Source: Pedobacter alluvionis
GTDB lineage: Bacteria; Bacteroidota; Bacteroidia; Sphingobacteriales; Sphingobacteriaceae
Reading direction: 5' to 3'
DNA: 64,000 nt
Assembly (NCBI RefSeq): GCF_003664035.1
Contig: NZ_RCCK01000011.1
Span: 620,001-684,000, forward strand
The notes below the pieces were generated by a model. It saw only the letters and a program-made list of their open reading frames with translations, was not told the origin of the DNA and did no database searches. The position numbers and the translations under genes were made by a program. Of this stretch, positions 25,438 to 34,846 are shown piece by piece. Each line of letters opens with the position of its first letter. Position 1 is the stretch's first letter.

Positions 25438-27789
25438 ATGTGGGTTAAGCTATCGAGATTTATTCTTCAGAACCGTATCGCAATCATCGTATTTTTTGTA
25501 TTAGGAACAATTTTCATGGCTTATCAGGCCAAAAATGTAAAACTCTCTTACACTGGGAGCAAGATCCTGCCGGTTACCGATAGTGCTTTTGTGAAGTATA
25601 ACGCTTTTAAGAAAACGTTTGGTGAAGATGGAAGTGTAATGGTGGTGGGAATACAATCGCCTGATATTTTCAAAAAAGAAGTGTACAACCAATGGGTTCA
25701 GCTTTCGAACGATATTCAGAAATTAAAGGGCATTAAACAGGTTTTATCTTCAGGACGTATTTTTCAACTCGAAAAAGACACTGTAAACCAAAAATTTGTT
25801 TTAAAGCCATTACCTGGTGGTCTGGTTAAAACCGATGCTGAAATGGATTCGATCAGGAATACCATTTATAGTAATCCGTTTTTTGAAGGATTGGTTTACA
25901 ACCGTCAGAATGCCACATTAATGGCCATCACTTTCGATACCAAAATCCTGAATACTGCCGAACGCAATCCCATTTTAAAGGAAATTGAAGCTAAAGCAAG
26001 AGCTTTTCAGGCATCTACTAAAATTCAGGTGCATATTTCAGGCCTGCCTTATATCCGTACAGCAGTAAGTAAACTGGTGAGTAACGAATTTGTATTGTTT
26101 CTGGGCCTTTCAATCCTGGTTTCGGCATTAATCCTATTGTTTTTCTTCAAGAAATTTTATGCCGTATTCTTCCCTATTTTAGTGGTAGTAATGGGTGTAA
26201 TCTGGAGCATTGGTACTTTAGTATTGTTCGGTTTTGAACTGACCATTTTAACGGGACTGATTCCACCACTTATTGTAATTATTGGTATTCCTAACAGTAT
26301 TTTATTGTTAAATAAATATCAGAATGAGCTCAGAAAGCATGGCGATAAACAAAAAGCTTTAAGCATAACCATCGAGCGGATCGCCATCACCACATTGATT
26401 GCTAACATTACTGCAGCTATCGGATTTGGGGTGTTATACTTTACCGGAAGTGAGTTATTGATGCAATTCGGCAGTGTAGCCTCTATTAACGTAATGGTTA
26501 CCTGGTTAATGTGTTTGTGTTTAATTCCAATTATTTTCAGCTACTTACCAGCGCCAAAACTAAAAGCGCAAAACCATGTTGAGGAAGGCTTTTTGCATAA
26601 ACTATTAGTTAAAACCGATACACTTGTTCAAAATAAGAGTGGATTAATTTATATCGGAACGCTTATCATCTCCATCATTGCCTTTATTGGAGTGATGAAA
26701 ATAAATGTAAACGGTTATGTGGTTGATGACCTGCCTAAAAACTCCGAAATTTTAACAGATTTAAAGTTCTTTGAGAAAAATTTTGAAGGTATTTTACCTT
26801 TGGAAGTAAGTGTAGATACCAAGAAAAAGAACGGAGTTTTCAACCTAACCAATCTGAAAAGAATGGAAAAGCTGGAGAAGATGATTTCTGCCTATCCTGA
26901 GTTTTCGCGTTCTATTTCGGTAAACATGGGGCTAAAATATGCTACTCAGGCATTCTACAATAATGACTCTACCTTTTTTCGTTTACCAGACAATTTAGAA
27001 AAGAACTTTATCCTAGCCTACATTGCCAATGGCGGTAAAGGAAATGCAAGTTTGTTAACCAACTTTATCAGTAAAGGAAATCAAAGTACAAGGATCAGTT
27101 TTCAAATGGCTGATGTTGGCTCTAAACGTTTGGACGCCATTATGGCCGAGTTAAAACCGCGTATCGATAGTATTTTGCCTCCATCTAAATTTGATGTAGA
27201 GCTGACCGGATCAAGCATTATCTTTTCTAAGGGGACGGATTATATGTTAAGGCACCTGGTAGAAAGTATTGCGCTTGCCATCGTATTGATTTCTCTTTTA
27301 AGGCTGGCACAGTTTAAGAGCTTGGGCATAATGTTCATTTCCTTGCTTCCGAACATTGTTCCTTTAATTATTACCGCAGGAATTATGGGTTATTTTGGAA
27401 TTTCCTTAAAACCTTCGACCATATTAATTTTCACAATTGCCTTTGGTTTGGCATCCGATCAGACCATTTATTTCTTAACACGTTATCAACAGGAATTAAA
27501 CCTGACCAATTTCAGTGTACCTAAGGTAATTACGGATACCATTACCGAAACAGGTGTAAGCATGACGCATATTGCTTTAATCTTATTCTTCGGTTTTGGA
27601 ATATTCACCGCCTCTACTTTTGGAGGAACGGTAGTGCTGGGCTTGCTCCTATCCATCACCTTATTGGTAGCCTTAATTTTCAATTTAACACTATTGCCGG
27701 CACTGGTTTTATGGCTGGATAAAAAGAAGGTAAGAAAACCGGTATCTGATGAAGAATCGGCGAAGAATGCAGGCGAGTTTGACCATTAA
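25438..27789 (+). CDS. MMPL/RND-family exporter
   Basis: A 783-residue inner-membrane protein made of two repeats, each one helix, a periplasmic domain of about 150-170 residues and five helices. The first is at residues 13-30 (IAIIVFFVLGTIFMAYQA), the second begins near residue 400 (LIYIGTLIISIIAFIGVM). Membrane segments with paired acidic or glycine residues (FELTILTGLIPPLIVIIGIPNSILL; FTIAFGLASDQTIYFL) carry the proton path of this family. Members export lipids, hopanoids or hydrophobic compounds; the substrate is unknown here. No membrane-fusion or outer-membrane partner is adjacent. Confidence 0.87.
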   Translation: MWVKLSRFILQNRIAIIVFFVLGTIFMAYQAKNVKLSYTGSKILPVTDSAFVKYNAFKKTFGEDGSVMVVGIQSPDIFKKEVYNQWVQLSNDIQKLKGIKQVLSSGRIFQLEKDTVNQKFVLKPLPGGLVKTDAEMDSIRNTIYSNPFFEGLVYNRQNATLMAITFDTKILNTAERNPILKEIEAKARAFQASTKIQVHISGLPYIRTAVSKLVSNEFVLFLGLSILVSALILLFFFKKFYAVFFPILVVVMGVIWSIGTLVLFGFELTILTGLIPPLIVIIGIPNSILLLNKYQNELRKHGDKQKALSITIERIAITTLIANITAAIGFGVLYFTGSELLMQFGSVASINVMVTWLMCLCLIPIIFSYLPAPKLKAQNHVEEGFLHKLLVKTDTLVQNKSGLIYIGTLIISIIAFIGVMKINVNGYVVDDLPKNSEILTDLKFFEKNFEGILPLEVSVDTKKKNGVFNLTNLKRMEKLEKMISAYPEFSRSISVNMGLKYATQAFYNNDSTFFRLPDNLEKNFILAYIANGGKGNASLLTNFISKGNQSTRISFQMADVGSKRLDAIMAELKPRIDSILPPSKFDVELTGSSIIFSKGTDYMLRHLVESIALAIVLISLLRLAQFKSLGIMFISLLPNIVPLIITAGIMGYFGISLKPSTILIFTIAFGLASDQTIYFLTRYQQELNLTNFSVPKVITDTITETGVSMTHIALILFFGFGIFTASTFGGTVVLGLLLSITLLVALIFNLTLLPALVLWLDKKKVRKPVSDEESAKNAGEFDH

Positions 27790-27860
27790 TGAGTTGGGAG
27801 TTTTCAGTTAGCAGTTTGGAGTTCCGGTGGCTTAACCTGAACAGAATAGATATCATTCAA

Positions 27861-27895
27861 AGCCTTGGGTTTAAACCCAAGGCTATTTTATTTTG
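27861..27895 (+). terminator. Palindromic terminator after the MMPL gene
   Basis: A perfect 24-base palindrome (arms AGCCTTGGGTTT/AAACCCAAGGCT) followed by ATTTTATTTTG, 71 bases beyond the MMPL stop. Confidence 0.6.
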
Positions 27896-27906
27896 ATAAA
27901 AGTCTT

Positions 27907-27973
27907 CCATGGTTCGTGTCCTCACGAAACATAAGCTATGTTTTCGGTACGCGGAGACGCGCCAAAGTCATGG
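27907..27973. repeat. Cloverleaf-shaped inverted-repeat element
   Basis: An outer stem CCATG/CATGG encloses three hairpins: TTCGTG-N4-CACGAA, ACATA-AGC-TATGT and CGCG-GAGA-CGCG. It has no tRNA identity elements and no T-loop. It looks like a non-coding structured repeat of about 67 bases. Confidence 0.5.
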
Positions 27974-28170
27974 GATCCGTATAACGATCAAGTAAGAAAA
28001 AGTGGCAAATGCCAGTCCATTCATAACAAAAAATCTAAGTCAGACATAGATTCATAAATCTACAAAATTTGTTATTTAGAGTTAATACAACTCAAAAGGG
28101 ATTTACCCCAAGGCAGATTTTATTTTTTTTTAAAAACATTTAATGCCTTTGAAAAGGAATATCTTTATTT

Positions 28171-28285
28171 CTTACACATACCCAGGTTATCTAAACCTGA
28201 TGGCAGCGATCCCGATTTTTCATCGGGACAAGCGTACAGCAGGACTAATACTAAAATGAAATACAGGCATTGCTTTCCAAAAACC
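28171..28285. repeat. Direct repeat unit, copy 1
   Basis: About 110 bases with CCCAGGTTATCTAAACCTGA, a TCCCGAT...ATCGGGA hairpin (28210-28228), GTACAGCAGGAC and ATACAGGCATTGCTTTCCAA. It matches copy 2 closely. Confidence 0.7.
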
Positions 28286-28367
28286 TTTTTTAAAACCATA
28301 TAAGACATATGAGAACATCTAAGCTCAAAGACACCTAGCTAGAGATGTGAAGAAAGCTCCCCAACTT

Positions 28368-28477
28368 CTTACATACCCAGGTTACCTAAACCTGATGGAA
28401 GCGATCCCGATTTTTCATCTGACAAACGTACAGCAGGACGAACATTAAAAATGATACAGGCATTGCTTTCCAAAACC
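28368..28477. repeat. Direct repeat unit, copy 2
   Basis: The same unit as at 28171-28285, but the right arm of the TCCCGAT hairpin is mutated (ATCTGAC), so the stem is lost here. Confidence 0.7.
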
Positions 28478-28585
28478 TCTCCCTATGCAAGTTAATAGTT
28501 AGACGCAGAAACTATGCATCCCTCTCCTTGAGGAGAGGGACCGAACAGACAGATGATAAAGCAAAAAGCGTAGATAGGGTGAGGT

Positions 28586-28858
28586 TTATTCTGTTGCAGG
28601 CTTTTGATCCTCTTCATCTACCGGAACCTCAACTGTTGGGTCAGTAATGATTTCGGCATTGCCATCTTTATCTTTTTTAGCGAATAAAATTGGATATAAC
28701 AACCACAAAGCACCAATGATGATAAATACACCGGCCAGCATTTGAAGATAGATGCTTCCCTTTACTTCGTAAGCATCTAAAATTTTGTAGGCAATAAAAG
28801 AAAGTACGCCAGCGATGAGTAGGAAAACGGCTTTCTGCAATTTTAACAGCTTGATCAT
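28586..28858 (-). CDS. Small two-helix membrane protein
   Basis: A 90-residue protein with two membrane helices (AVFLLIAGVLSFIAYKIL, MLAGVFIIIGALWLLYPIL) and an acidic, proline-containing cytoplasmic tail. Its start overlaps the stop of the upstream 62-residue gene (ATGA), so the two form an operon. Function unknown; unrelated to any family I know. Confidence 0.6.
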   Translation of the reverse strand: MIKLLKLQKAVFLLIAGVLSFIAYKILDAYEVKGSIYLQMLAGVFIIIGALWLLYPILFAKKDKDGNAEIITDPTVEVPVDEEDQKPATE

Positions 28859-29043
28859 GGATTCTTTCTTTTTAGTGTTACAATGTGGATTAAAACAAAA
28901 ATTAGCCCAATTAGTTCGAGCAAGCCGCAGAAATAAAAAGCATAAAGTACAAAATCCCGGTCTGAAGGACTTATTACCGCAACAATTGGCAAGGCTATTA
29001 CGGCAACAATCATCAGTGTAAGCCCGATATTAAATAATTTCAC
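28855..29043 (-). CDS. Small two-helix membrane protein, first of a pair
   Basis: A 62-residue protein with two hydrophobic helices (LTLMIVAVIALPIVAVI, FCGLLELIGLIFVLIHIV) and a basic C-terminus. It is translationally coupled to the following membrane gene. A TAGTTTTG element lies 17 bases upstream on the minus strand, inside the short divergent gap shared with ileS. Function unknown. Confidence 0.55.
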   Translation of the reverse strand: MKLFNIGLTLMIVAVIALPIVAVISPSDRDFVLYAFYFCGLLELIGLIFVLIHIVTLKRKNP

Positions 29044-29060
29044 GTTAAAAGTATTTACAC

Positions 29061-29097
29061 CAAAACTACCAAAATTCAGTCAATTCTGTTAACTTTG
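29061..29097. promoter_or_regulatory. Divergent promoters: small membrane operon (-) and ileS (+)
   Basis: The minus strand has TAGTTTTG at 29061-29068; the plus strand has TAACTTTG at 29090-29097, 30 bases before the ileS ATG. Both match the Bacteroidota TAnnTTTG -7 element. The upstream TTTG elements are not clear. Confidence 0.45.
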
Positions 29098-29127
29098 CAA
29101 CCTTTAATTTTTTGAGGTACTTGATTG

Positions 29128-32100
29128 ATGTATAGCGAATTTAAACAATTGGAACTTGCCAAAATAGGGCAAGAAATACTGGATTTTTGGAAAAAGGAAA
29201 ATATCTTTGAAAAAAGTATTTCTTCCCGTCCGAAATCTAATCCGTTTACCTTTTACGAAGGCCCACCGTCTGCCAATGGCATGCCGGGAATCCACCACGT
29301 AATGGCGCGTGCAATTAAAGATATTTTTTGCCGCTATAAAACAATTAAGGGTTACCAGGTGAAAAGAAAAGCGGGTTGGGATACACATGGCCTGCCTGTT
29401 GAACTTGGAACCGAAAAAGAATTAGGAATTACTAAAGAAGATATTGGTAAAACCATTTCTATTGAAGATTATAACGAAGCTTGTAAAAAAACAGTAATGC
29501 GTTACACTGATGTGTGGAACGAATTGACTGAAAAAATGGGCTATTGGGTAGATATGGATGATCCATACATTACCTATAAGTCGAAATACATGGAGTCGGT
29601 ATGGTGGCTTTTAAAGCAGATTTACGATAAAGGACTAATCTATAAAGGTTATACCATCCAACCTTATTCTCCGAAAGCCGGAACAGGATTGAGTTCGCAT
29701 GAGGTAAATCAGCCTGGCGCTTACCGGGATGTTACTGACACTACAATTGTTGCGCAGTTTAAAGCATTAGCCGATACGTTACCAAGCTTCTTACAGGGAT
29801 TTGATGATATTTATTTATTGGCATGGACAACTACACCATGGACTTTACCATCAAACACTGCTTTAACGGTTGGACCAAAAATTGACTATGTTTTAGTCAA
29901 AACGTTTAACCAGTACACCTTCTTGCCAACAAATGTAATTCTGGCAAAAAACCTGGTTGGGAAGCAGTTCAGTAAAATTTTCTTTGAAAGCAATGAAGAT
30001 GAGGATTTTACAAATTTTAAAGCTGGCGACAAAAAAATCCCATTCCAAATACTTGCAGAATGCAAAGGAACTGAATTGGTTGGCATTAGATATGAACAAC
30101 TTTTAACCTATGCATTACCTTATACGCATCCAGAAAATGCTTTTAGGGTAATTTCCGGCGATTTTGTGACTACAGAAGATGGTACCGGTATTGTGCATAC
30201 CGCTCCTACTTTTGGTGCAGATGATGCTAAAGTAGCTAAGGAAGCTACTCCTGAAGTACCGCCAATGCTGGTATTAGACGAAAATGATACCCCCGTTCCG
30301 TTAGTAGATCTACAGGGTAAATTCACCAATCATGTTGGTCCTTTTGCAGGTAAATATGTAAAGAACGAGTATTACAATGCTGGCGAAGCACCTGAAAAAT
30401 CGGTTGATGTAGAAATTGCTATTTTATTAAAAGAAGAAAATAAAGCTTTTAAAGTAGAAAAATATGTCCACAGTTACCCACACAGCTGGAGAACTGATGA
30501 ACCACTTTTATATTATCCCTTAGATTCATGGTTTATTAAAGTTACGGATGTTAAAGACAGAATGTTCGACCTCAATGAAACCATTAACTGGAAACCAAAA
30601 TCGACTGGCGAAGGTCGTTTTGGAAACTGGCTTAAAAACGCTAACGACTGGAACTTATCACGTTCGAGATACTGGGGAATTCCTTTGCCGATCTGGAGAA
30701 CTGAAGATAAAAAGGAAGAAGTATTAATTGGCTCTGTTGAGGAACTTTATAACGCCATTGAAAAATCTATAACAGCTGGTTTCCAGAAAGAAAATCCTTT
30801 TAAGGGATTCGAAATCGGAAACATGTCTGAAGAGAACTATGATTTGATCGACTTACATAAAAATGTAGTGGATAAGATTGTTTTAGTATCTCCATCAGGC
30901 AAACCGATGAGCCGCGAAAGTGATTTAATTGATGTTTGGTTTGATTCTGGTGCTATGCCTTATGCGCAGTGGCACTACCCTTTTGAAAACAAAGAAACAA
31001 TCGATGGAAATGAAGATTTCCCAGCAGATTTCATTGCCGAAGGTGTGGATCAAACCCGTGGCTGGTTTTATACCTTACATGCCATCTCTACATTGGTTTT
31101 CGATAAAGTAGCGTACAAGAACGTAGTTTCGAATGGACTGGTACTAGACAAAAACGGGCAAAAAATGTCTAAACGTTTGGGCAATGCAGCCGATCCATTC
31201 CAAACCATTAATGAATACGGTGCTGATGCAACGCGTTGGTACATGATTTCTAATGCAAATCCCTGGGATAACCTGAAATTTGACATTGACGGAATTGCTG
31301 AAGTGCGCCGTAAATTCTTCGGAACACTTTACAACACCTATGCTTTCTTCGCCTTGTATGCCAATATCGATAAATTCGAGATCGATAAAAATAATTTAAG
31401 CAAAGTGGAAGACAGAACGGAATTAGACCGTTGGATTCTTTCGTTATTGCAAACCTTAATTAACGAAGTTGATGAAAGTTACAACACTTACGAACCAACA
31501 AAAGCTACCCGTGCTATTCAGGCTTTTGTTGATGAACATTTGAGTAACTGGTACATCAGGTTAAGTCGCCGCCGTTTCTGGAAAGGCGAAATGACAGATG
31601 ATAAACGTGCAGCTTACGAAACATTATATACCTGTTTAGAAACCTTAGCACAGTTGATGAGTCCTGTTGCACCTTTCTTTGCTGATTGGTTATACAGAAA
31701 CTTAACTGTTACCGATGCACATGCAGAACAATCTGTCCACTTAACTTTATGGAAAGAGGCTGATCAAAGTTTAATCGATACCGATTTGAACGAGCGTATG
31801 GTTTACGCCCAGGATATTTCATCAATGGTTTTATCGCTCCGTAAAAAATCGGGCATTAATGTACGTCAACCACTCGAAAAAATCTTAATTCCATCTTTAA
31901 GTGGCGATTTTGAACAAAAAATATCAAAGGTTGCAGATTATATCCTTTCCGAAACGAATGTAAAACATATCGAGTTTATTACTGATACGCATGGCATTGT
32001 TAAGAAAAAGCTGAAACCTAACTTTAAATCGTTAGGTAAAAAAGTAGGTAAAGACATGAGCCTGGTTAAACAGGCTTTAGAAAACTCAAATCAGGATGAC

Positions 32101-32529
32101 ATCCAGCGTTTAGAAAGTGATGGTTTCATCATCGTAGTTGGAAGCAATGGAGAAGAATTTACCATCAACATAAATGATGATGTAGAGGTTTTTGCCGAAG
32201 ATATTCCGGGATGGCAGGTAACCAACCTGGGCAGTCTAACTGTGGCTTTGGATGTTACCATTTCAGAAGAACTGAAACAAGAAGGTATTTCTCGCGAGTT
32301 GGTTAATCGTATCCAGAATTTGCGAAAAGAATTAAACTTCGAAGTAACCGATAGGATTAAAGTTTCATTACAAAATGATAACTTGGTGGCCAGCGCAGTT
32401 GCTAAAAACAAGGATTACATTTGCGCAGAAATATTGGCCGATGAATTAGAATTAACAGATACTGTAAATAATGCAAACAAAATCGTTATTGATGATGTTG
32501 ACTTAAGCATTTCAGTAACTAAAATATAA
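29128..32529 (+). CDS. ileS: Isoleucyl-tRNA synthetase
   Basis: A 1133-residue class I synthetase starting MYSEFKQLELAKIG; a TTG codon one position earlier is not needed. The HIGH element is read as GIHH within PSANGMPGIHHV (about 48-58). The editing domain includes WTTTPWTLPSNTAL near 235, and KMSKR of the catalytic loop is at about 678-682. The length and the aberrant HIGH text resemble the large IleRS forms of Bacteroidota and eukaryotes rather than the short E. coli form. It charges tRNA-Ile in the cytoplasm. It leads into dksA-like and lspA genes in the same direction. Confidence 0.96.
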   Translation: MYSEFKQLELAKIGQEILDFWKKENIFEKSISSRPKSNPFTFYEGPPSANGMPGIHHVMARAIKDIFCRYKTIKGYQVKRKAGWDTHGLPVELGTEKELGITKEDIGKTISIEDYNEACKKTVMRYTDVWNELTEKMGYWVDMDDPYITYKSKYMESVWWLLKQIYDKGLIYKGYTIQPYSPKAGTGLSSHEVNQPGAYRDVTDTTIVAQFKALADTLPSFLQGFDDIYLLAWTTTPWTLPSNTALTVGPKIDYVLVKTFNQYTFLPTNVILAKNLVGKQFSKIFFESNEDEDFTNFKAGDKKIPFQILAECKGTELVGIRYEQLLTYALPYTHPENAFRVISGDFVTTEDGTGIVHTAPTFGADDAKVAKEATPEVPPMLVLDENDTPVPLVDLQGKFTNHVGPFAGKYVKNEYYNAGEAPEKSVDVEIAILLKEENKAFKVEKYVHSYPHSWRTDEPLLYYPLDSWFIKVTDVKDRMFDLNETINWKPKSTGEGRFGNWLKNANDWNLSRSRYWGIPLPIWRTEDKKEEVLIGSVEELYNAIEKSITAGFQKENPFKGFEIGNMSEENYDLIDLHKNVVDKIVLVSPSGKPMSRESDLIDVWFDSGAMPYAQWHYPFENKETIDGNEDFPADFIAEGVDQTRGWFYTLHAISTLVFDKVAYKNVVSNGLVLDKNGQKMSKRLGNAADPFQTINEYGADATRWYMISNANPWDNLKFDIDGIAEVRRKFFGTLYNTYAFFALYANIDKFEIDKNNLSKVEDRTELDRWILSLLQTLINEVDESYNTYEPTKATRAIQAFVDEHLSNWYIRLSRRRFWKGEMTDDKRAAYETLYTCLETLAQLMSPVAPFFADWLYRNLTVTDAHAEQSVHLTLWKEADQSLIDTDLNERMVYAQDISSMVLSLRKKSGINVRQPLEKILIPSLSGDFEQKISKVADYILSETNVKHIEFITDTHGIVKKKLKPNFKSLGKKVGKDMSLVKQALENSNQDDIQRLESDGFIIVVGSNGEEFTININDDVEVFAEDIPGWQVTNLGSLTVALDVTISEELKQEGISRELVNRIQNLRKELNFEVTDRIKVSLQNDNLVASAVAKNKDYICAEILADELELTDTVNNANKIVIDDVDLSISVTKI

Positions 32530-32559
32530 ATCCATATATTAGAAAACTAAATTAAAAAC

Positions 32560-32943
32560 ATGGAAAACAGCAACAAAACACGCTACTCAGACAGTGAATT
32601 ACAAGAATTTAAAGAATTAATTCAAGATAAATTACGCATGGCGAAAGAGGAACTTAACTCTTTAACCACTTCTTTAAGTAATCCAAATGCCAACGGAACC
32701 GAAGATACTTCAGGTGCATACAAAACATTGGAAGACGGTTCTGCAACAATGGAAAAAGAGCAGATCAATCAATTGGCTGCACGTCAGAAAAAATTTATTG
32801 ACAACCTGGAGAATGCATTAGTACGTATCGAGAACAAAACTTATGGTATTTGCCGCGAAACCGGAAAATTAATCCAAAAAGAGCGTTTACGTGCGGTTCC
32901 TCATGCTACTTTAAGCATGGAAGCTAAATTAAAGCAGAGTTAA
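32560..32943 (+). CDS. TraR/DksA family protein with degenerate zinc finger
   Basis: A 127-residue protein: N-terminal coiled coil (about 10-90), then the C4-finger region as YGICRETGKLIQKERLRAVPHATLS. Only one of the four zinc cysteines remains. DksA proteins insert the coiled coil into the RNA polymerase secondary channel and change transcription under stress; the finger loss is common in Bacteroidota forms. It sits between ileS and lspA, its stop overlapping the lspA start by one base, a common order in this phylum. Confidence 0.88.
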   Translation: MENSNKTRYSDSELQEFKELIQDKLRMAKEELNSLTTSLSNPNANGTEDTSGAYKTLEDGSATMEKEQINQLAARQKKFIDNLENALVRIENKTYGICRETGKLIQKERLRAVPHATLSMEAKLKQS

Positions 32944-33545
32944 TGAAAGGCTATACAAAACCTTTAATTGTTATCTTTTTGGTTTTACTGGCCGACCAGC
33001 TGGTTAAAACCTGGGTTAAAACACACATGTACCTTGGACAGGAGTTCCATATTATTGGTAAATGGTTTATTATCCATTTTACCGAAAATAATGGGATGGC
33101 CTTTGGAATGGAGTTTGGTGGCGAATTTGGCAAACTAGCCTTATCGCTTTTCCGTATTGCCGCTGTTGCAGGAATCGGTTATGGCTTACATTATCTAATT
33201 AAGCATAAATATCATCGTGGTTTAATCCTAAATGTGGCACTGATTTTTTCTGGTGCATTAGGAAACATTATCGATTCTGTATTTTACGGAAAGATTTATG
33301 GCTACGAAAGCTGGTTTCATGGTCGTGTGGTAGATATGTTCTACTTTCCAATTGCAGAAGGCCATTTCCCTAGCTGGTTACCGATTTGGGGAGGAGAAGA
33401 ATTTGTTTTCTTCAGACCTGTTTTTAACCTCGCAGATGCAGCCATTTCAGTTGGTGTGATACTAATCCTCATCTTCCAGAAAAACTACTTTAAAGAAGAT
33501 GTAAAAGATGAGGTAAGCATCAACAGTGAAATTGTAGAAGATTAA
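32943..33545 (+). CDS. lspA: Signal peptidase II (lipoprotein signal peptidase)
   Basis: A 200-residue inner-membrane aspartic protease with four membrane helices. It starts KPLIVIFLVLLADQLVKTWVKTHM and carries the family motifs NNGMAFGM, GALGNIIDSVFYG and VFNLADAAISVG; the two catalytic aspartates are those of NIID and NLAD. It cleaves the signal peptide before the lipidated cysteine of prolipoproteins, such as those encoded elsewhere in this window. Translational coupling to the DksA-like gene is indicated by the TAATG overlap. Confidence 0.95.
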   Translation: MKGYTKPLIVIFLVLLADQLVKTWVKTHMYLGQEFHIIGKWFIIHFTENNGMAFGMEFGGEFGKLALSLFRIAAVAGIGYGLHYLIKHKYHRGLILNVALIFSGALGNIIDSVFYGKIYGYESWFHGRVVDMFYFPIAEGHFPSWLPIWGGEEFVFFRPVFNLADAAISVGVILILIFQKNYFKEDVKDEVSINSEIVED

Positions 33546-33597
33546 ATAAACTACTCGTCGTGCTGAACTCGTTTCAGCATCTTTGCCTATAATATTG

Positions 33598-33632
33598 AAA
33601 AGCCCATTTCTTAATTGAGATGGGCTTTTTTA
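33598..33632 (+). terminator. Terminator of the ileS-dksA-lspA unit
   Basis: Ten-base arms AGCCCATTTC and GAGATGGGCT (one wobble), six-base loop, then TTTTTT. Confidence 0.8.
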
Positions 33633-34137
33633 TCTAAATCCTATTGGTTGGTATCACGCCGACCAATAAGACAAATACATTAGATTCTTTTGGAAAGCAG
33701 GTACAGCAGCAGCTATTTAAGTCTGTTCCCGGTATCCTTACTGCCAATGAGGCCTGTGCTCTAACTGTGTTTCATCAAAAAAATCAGGATAATACCAGAA
33801 AGCATTGGCATTCATCCTATCGGGTTTAGTAACTTTGATCCTGCAAGAAAGAAAAAAAGCAATTGCCCATTGTTTATGTTGAATTAAATTCTATTGTCGC
33901 TGTCACGCTAAATAAGTAAACAGATTTATTTAAGCGATAATATAAATCAGTCGGTTCGTCATCCTGAATTTATTTCAGGATCTTTCGTGCAATTAGAATA
34001 AAACCCATTGGTTAGTTGCACCTCTCTATTAATTGGTGTCAAACCAACCAACAAGAGTTTGGTAAGTAATAGGCATTAAAAAAAATCCGAATTCCAAGGT
34101 CAGTGGCCCACCAACCTAAAGCTAAATATAAAGAACG
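33633..34137. other. Intergenic stretch with two outward hairpin repeats
   Basis: An imperfect palindrome around ATTGGTTGGTATCACGCCG lies at 33641-33667 and a related ATTAATTGGTGTCAAACCAA block at about 34028-34055. Between them is a CGTCATCCTGAATTTATTTC repeat (33957). A 61-residue frame inside has no support. Confidence 0.5.
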
Positions 34138-34656
34138 ATGATCAACTTCCTCGATATATCTTATCTAAAGTCCGGCAATGAGAGGCAACTTAAGGCTTAT
34201 CAGATGTTAACATGCAATCGGGTTTTAGAAAAGCTTAACCTTTACCATCCAATCCTGGTGGGTACTATACCAATCAATATCGACATCGAAAACAGCGACC
34301 TGGATGTGATCTGCGAAGTTTCGGATAAAGGTGAGTTCATTGTTCAACTAAATACCCTATTTGGCAATGAAAAGAACTTCACTATTCACGAAAGCACTAA
34401 ATTTGAAGCCGTTAAAGCAAATTTCACCATTGATGGTTTTGAAATAGAAGTATTCGGACAAAACATACCTACTACTATGCAAAATGCTTACCGCCACATG
34501 TTAATTGAATATAAATTACTTTTAGAAAAAGGAGAAGCATTCAGACAGGAAGTTATCTCCTTAAAAAAACAAGGCTATAAAACAGAACCGGCCTTTGCAA
34601 AACTGTTAGGGATTGAGGGAGATGCTTACGAAGAGTTGCTGAAATTGGAGTCTTAG
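34138..34656 (+). CDS. DUF4269 family protein (nucleotidyltransferase-like)
   Basis: A 172-residue cytoplasmic protein. PILVGTIPINIDIENSDLDVICEV resembles the nucleotidyltransferase GS-x-DxD strand-turn, with the Gly-Ser changed to GT-I and SDLDV keeping two aspartates. VEVFGQNIPTTMQNAYRHMLIE is typical of DUF4269. Enzymatic activity is not shown for the family. A single gene with no partner. Confidence 0.7.
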   Translation: MINFLDISYLKSGNERQLKAYQMLTCNRVLEKLNLYHPILVGTIPINIDIENSDLDVICEVSDKGEFIVQLNTLFGNEKNFTIHESTKFEAVKANFTIDGFEIEVFGQNIPTTMQNAYRHMLIEYKLLLEKGEAFRQEVISLKKQGYKTEPAFAKLLGIEGDAYEELLKLES

Positions 34657-34695
34657 CGAGACGCTAAGACCAGATCTTGAAGTTGCAGCCCCACT

Positions 34696-34790
34696 TGTCA
34701 TTCTGAACGCAGTGAAGAATCTTAGTCAAAGAAATACAGAAGTGCGTCCACTCCATAAAGATCCTTCATTTCATTCAGGATGACAACCAT
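34696..34790. repeat. Inverted repeat of the TCATTCTGAACG family
   Basis: The left arm GTCATTCTGAACGCAGTGAA and a right arm ending CATTCAGGATGACAA flank about 45 bases. It is the same family as 23919-24030. Confidence 0.6.
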
Positions 34791-34846
34791 TTACATTATT
34801 TCCCTATACTTTATTCTGACCACTATTATTTCATCATTTTTTAAAA

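Larger units (their letters stand above)
27790..28585. other. Intergenic stretch of repeats, no gene
   Basis: It contains a perfect 24-base palindrome, a cloverleaf-shaped element and a pair of ~110-bp direct repeats, each listed separately. I see no coding frame. Confidence 0.65.

Noticed and set aside
33644..33829. 61-residue open frame on the plus strand
   Set aside because: It starts in a hairpin repeat and shows no domain, signal or partner gene.
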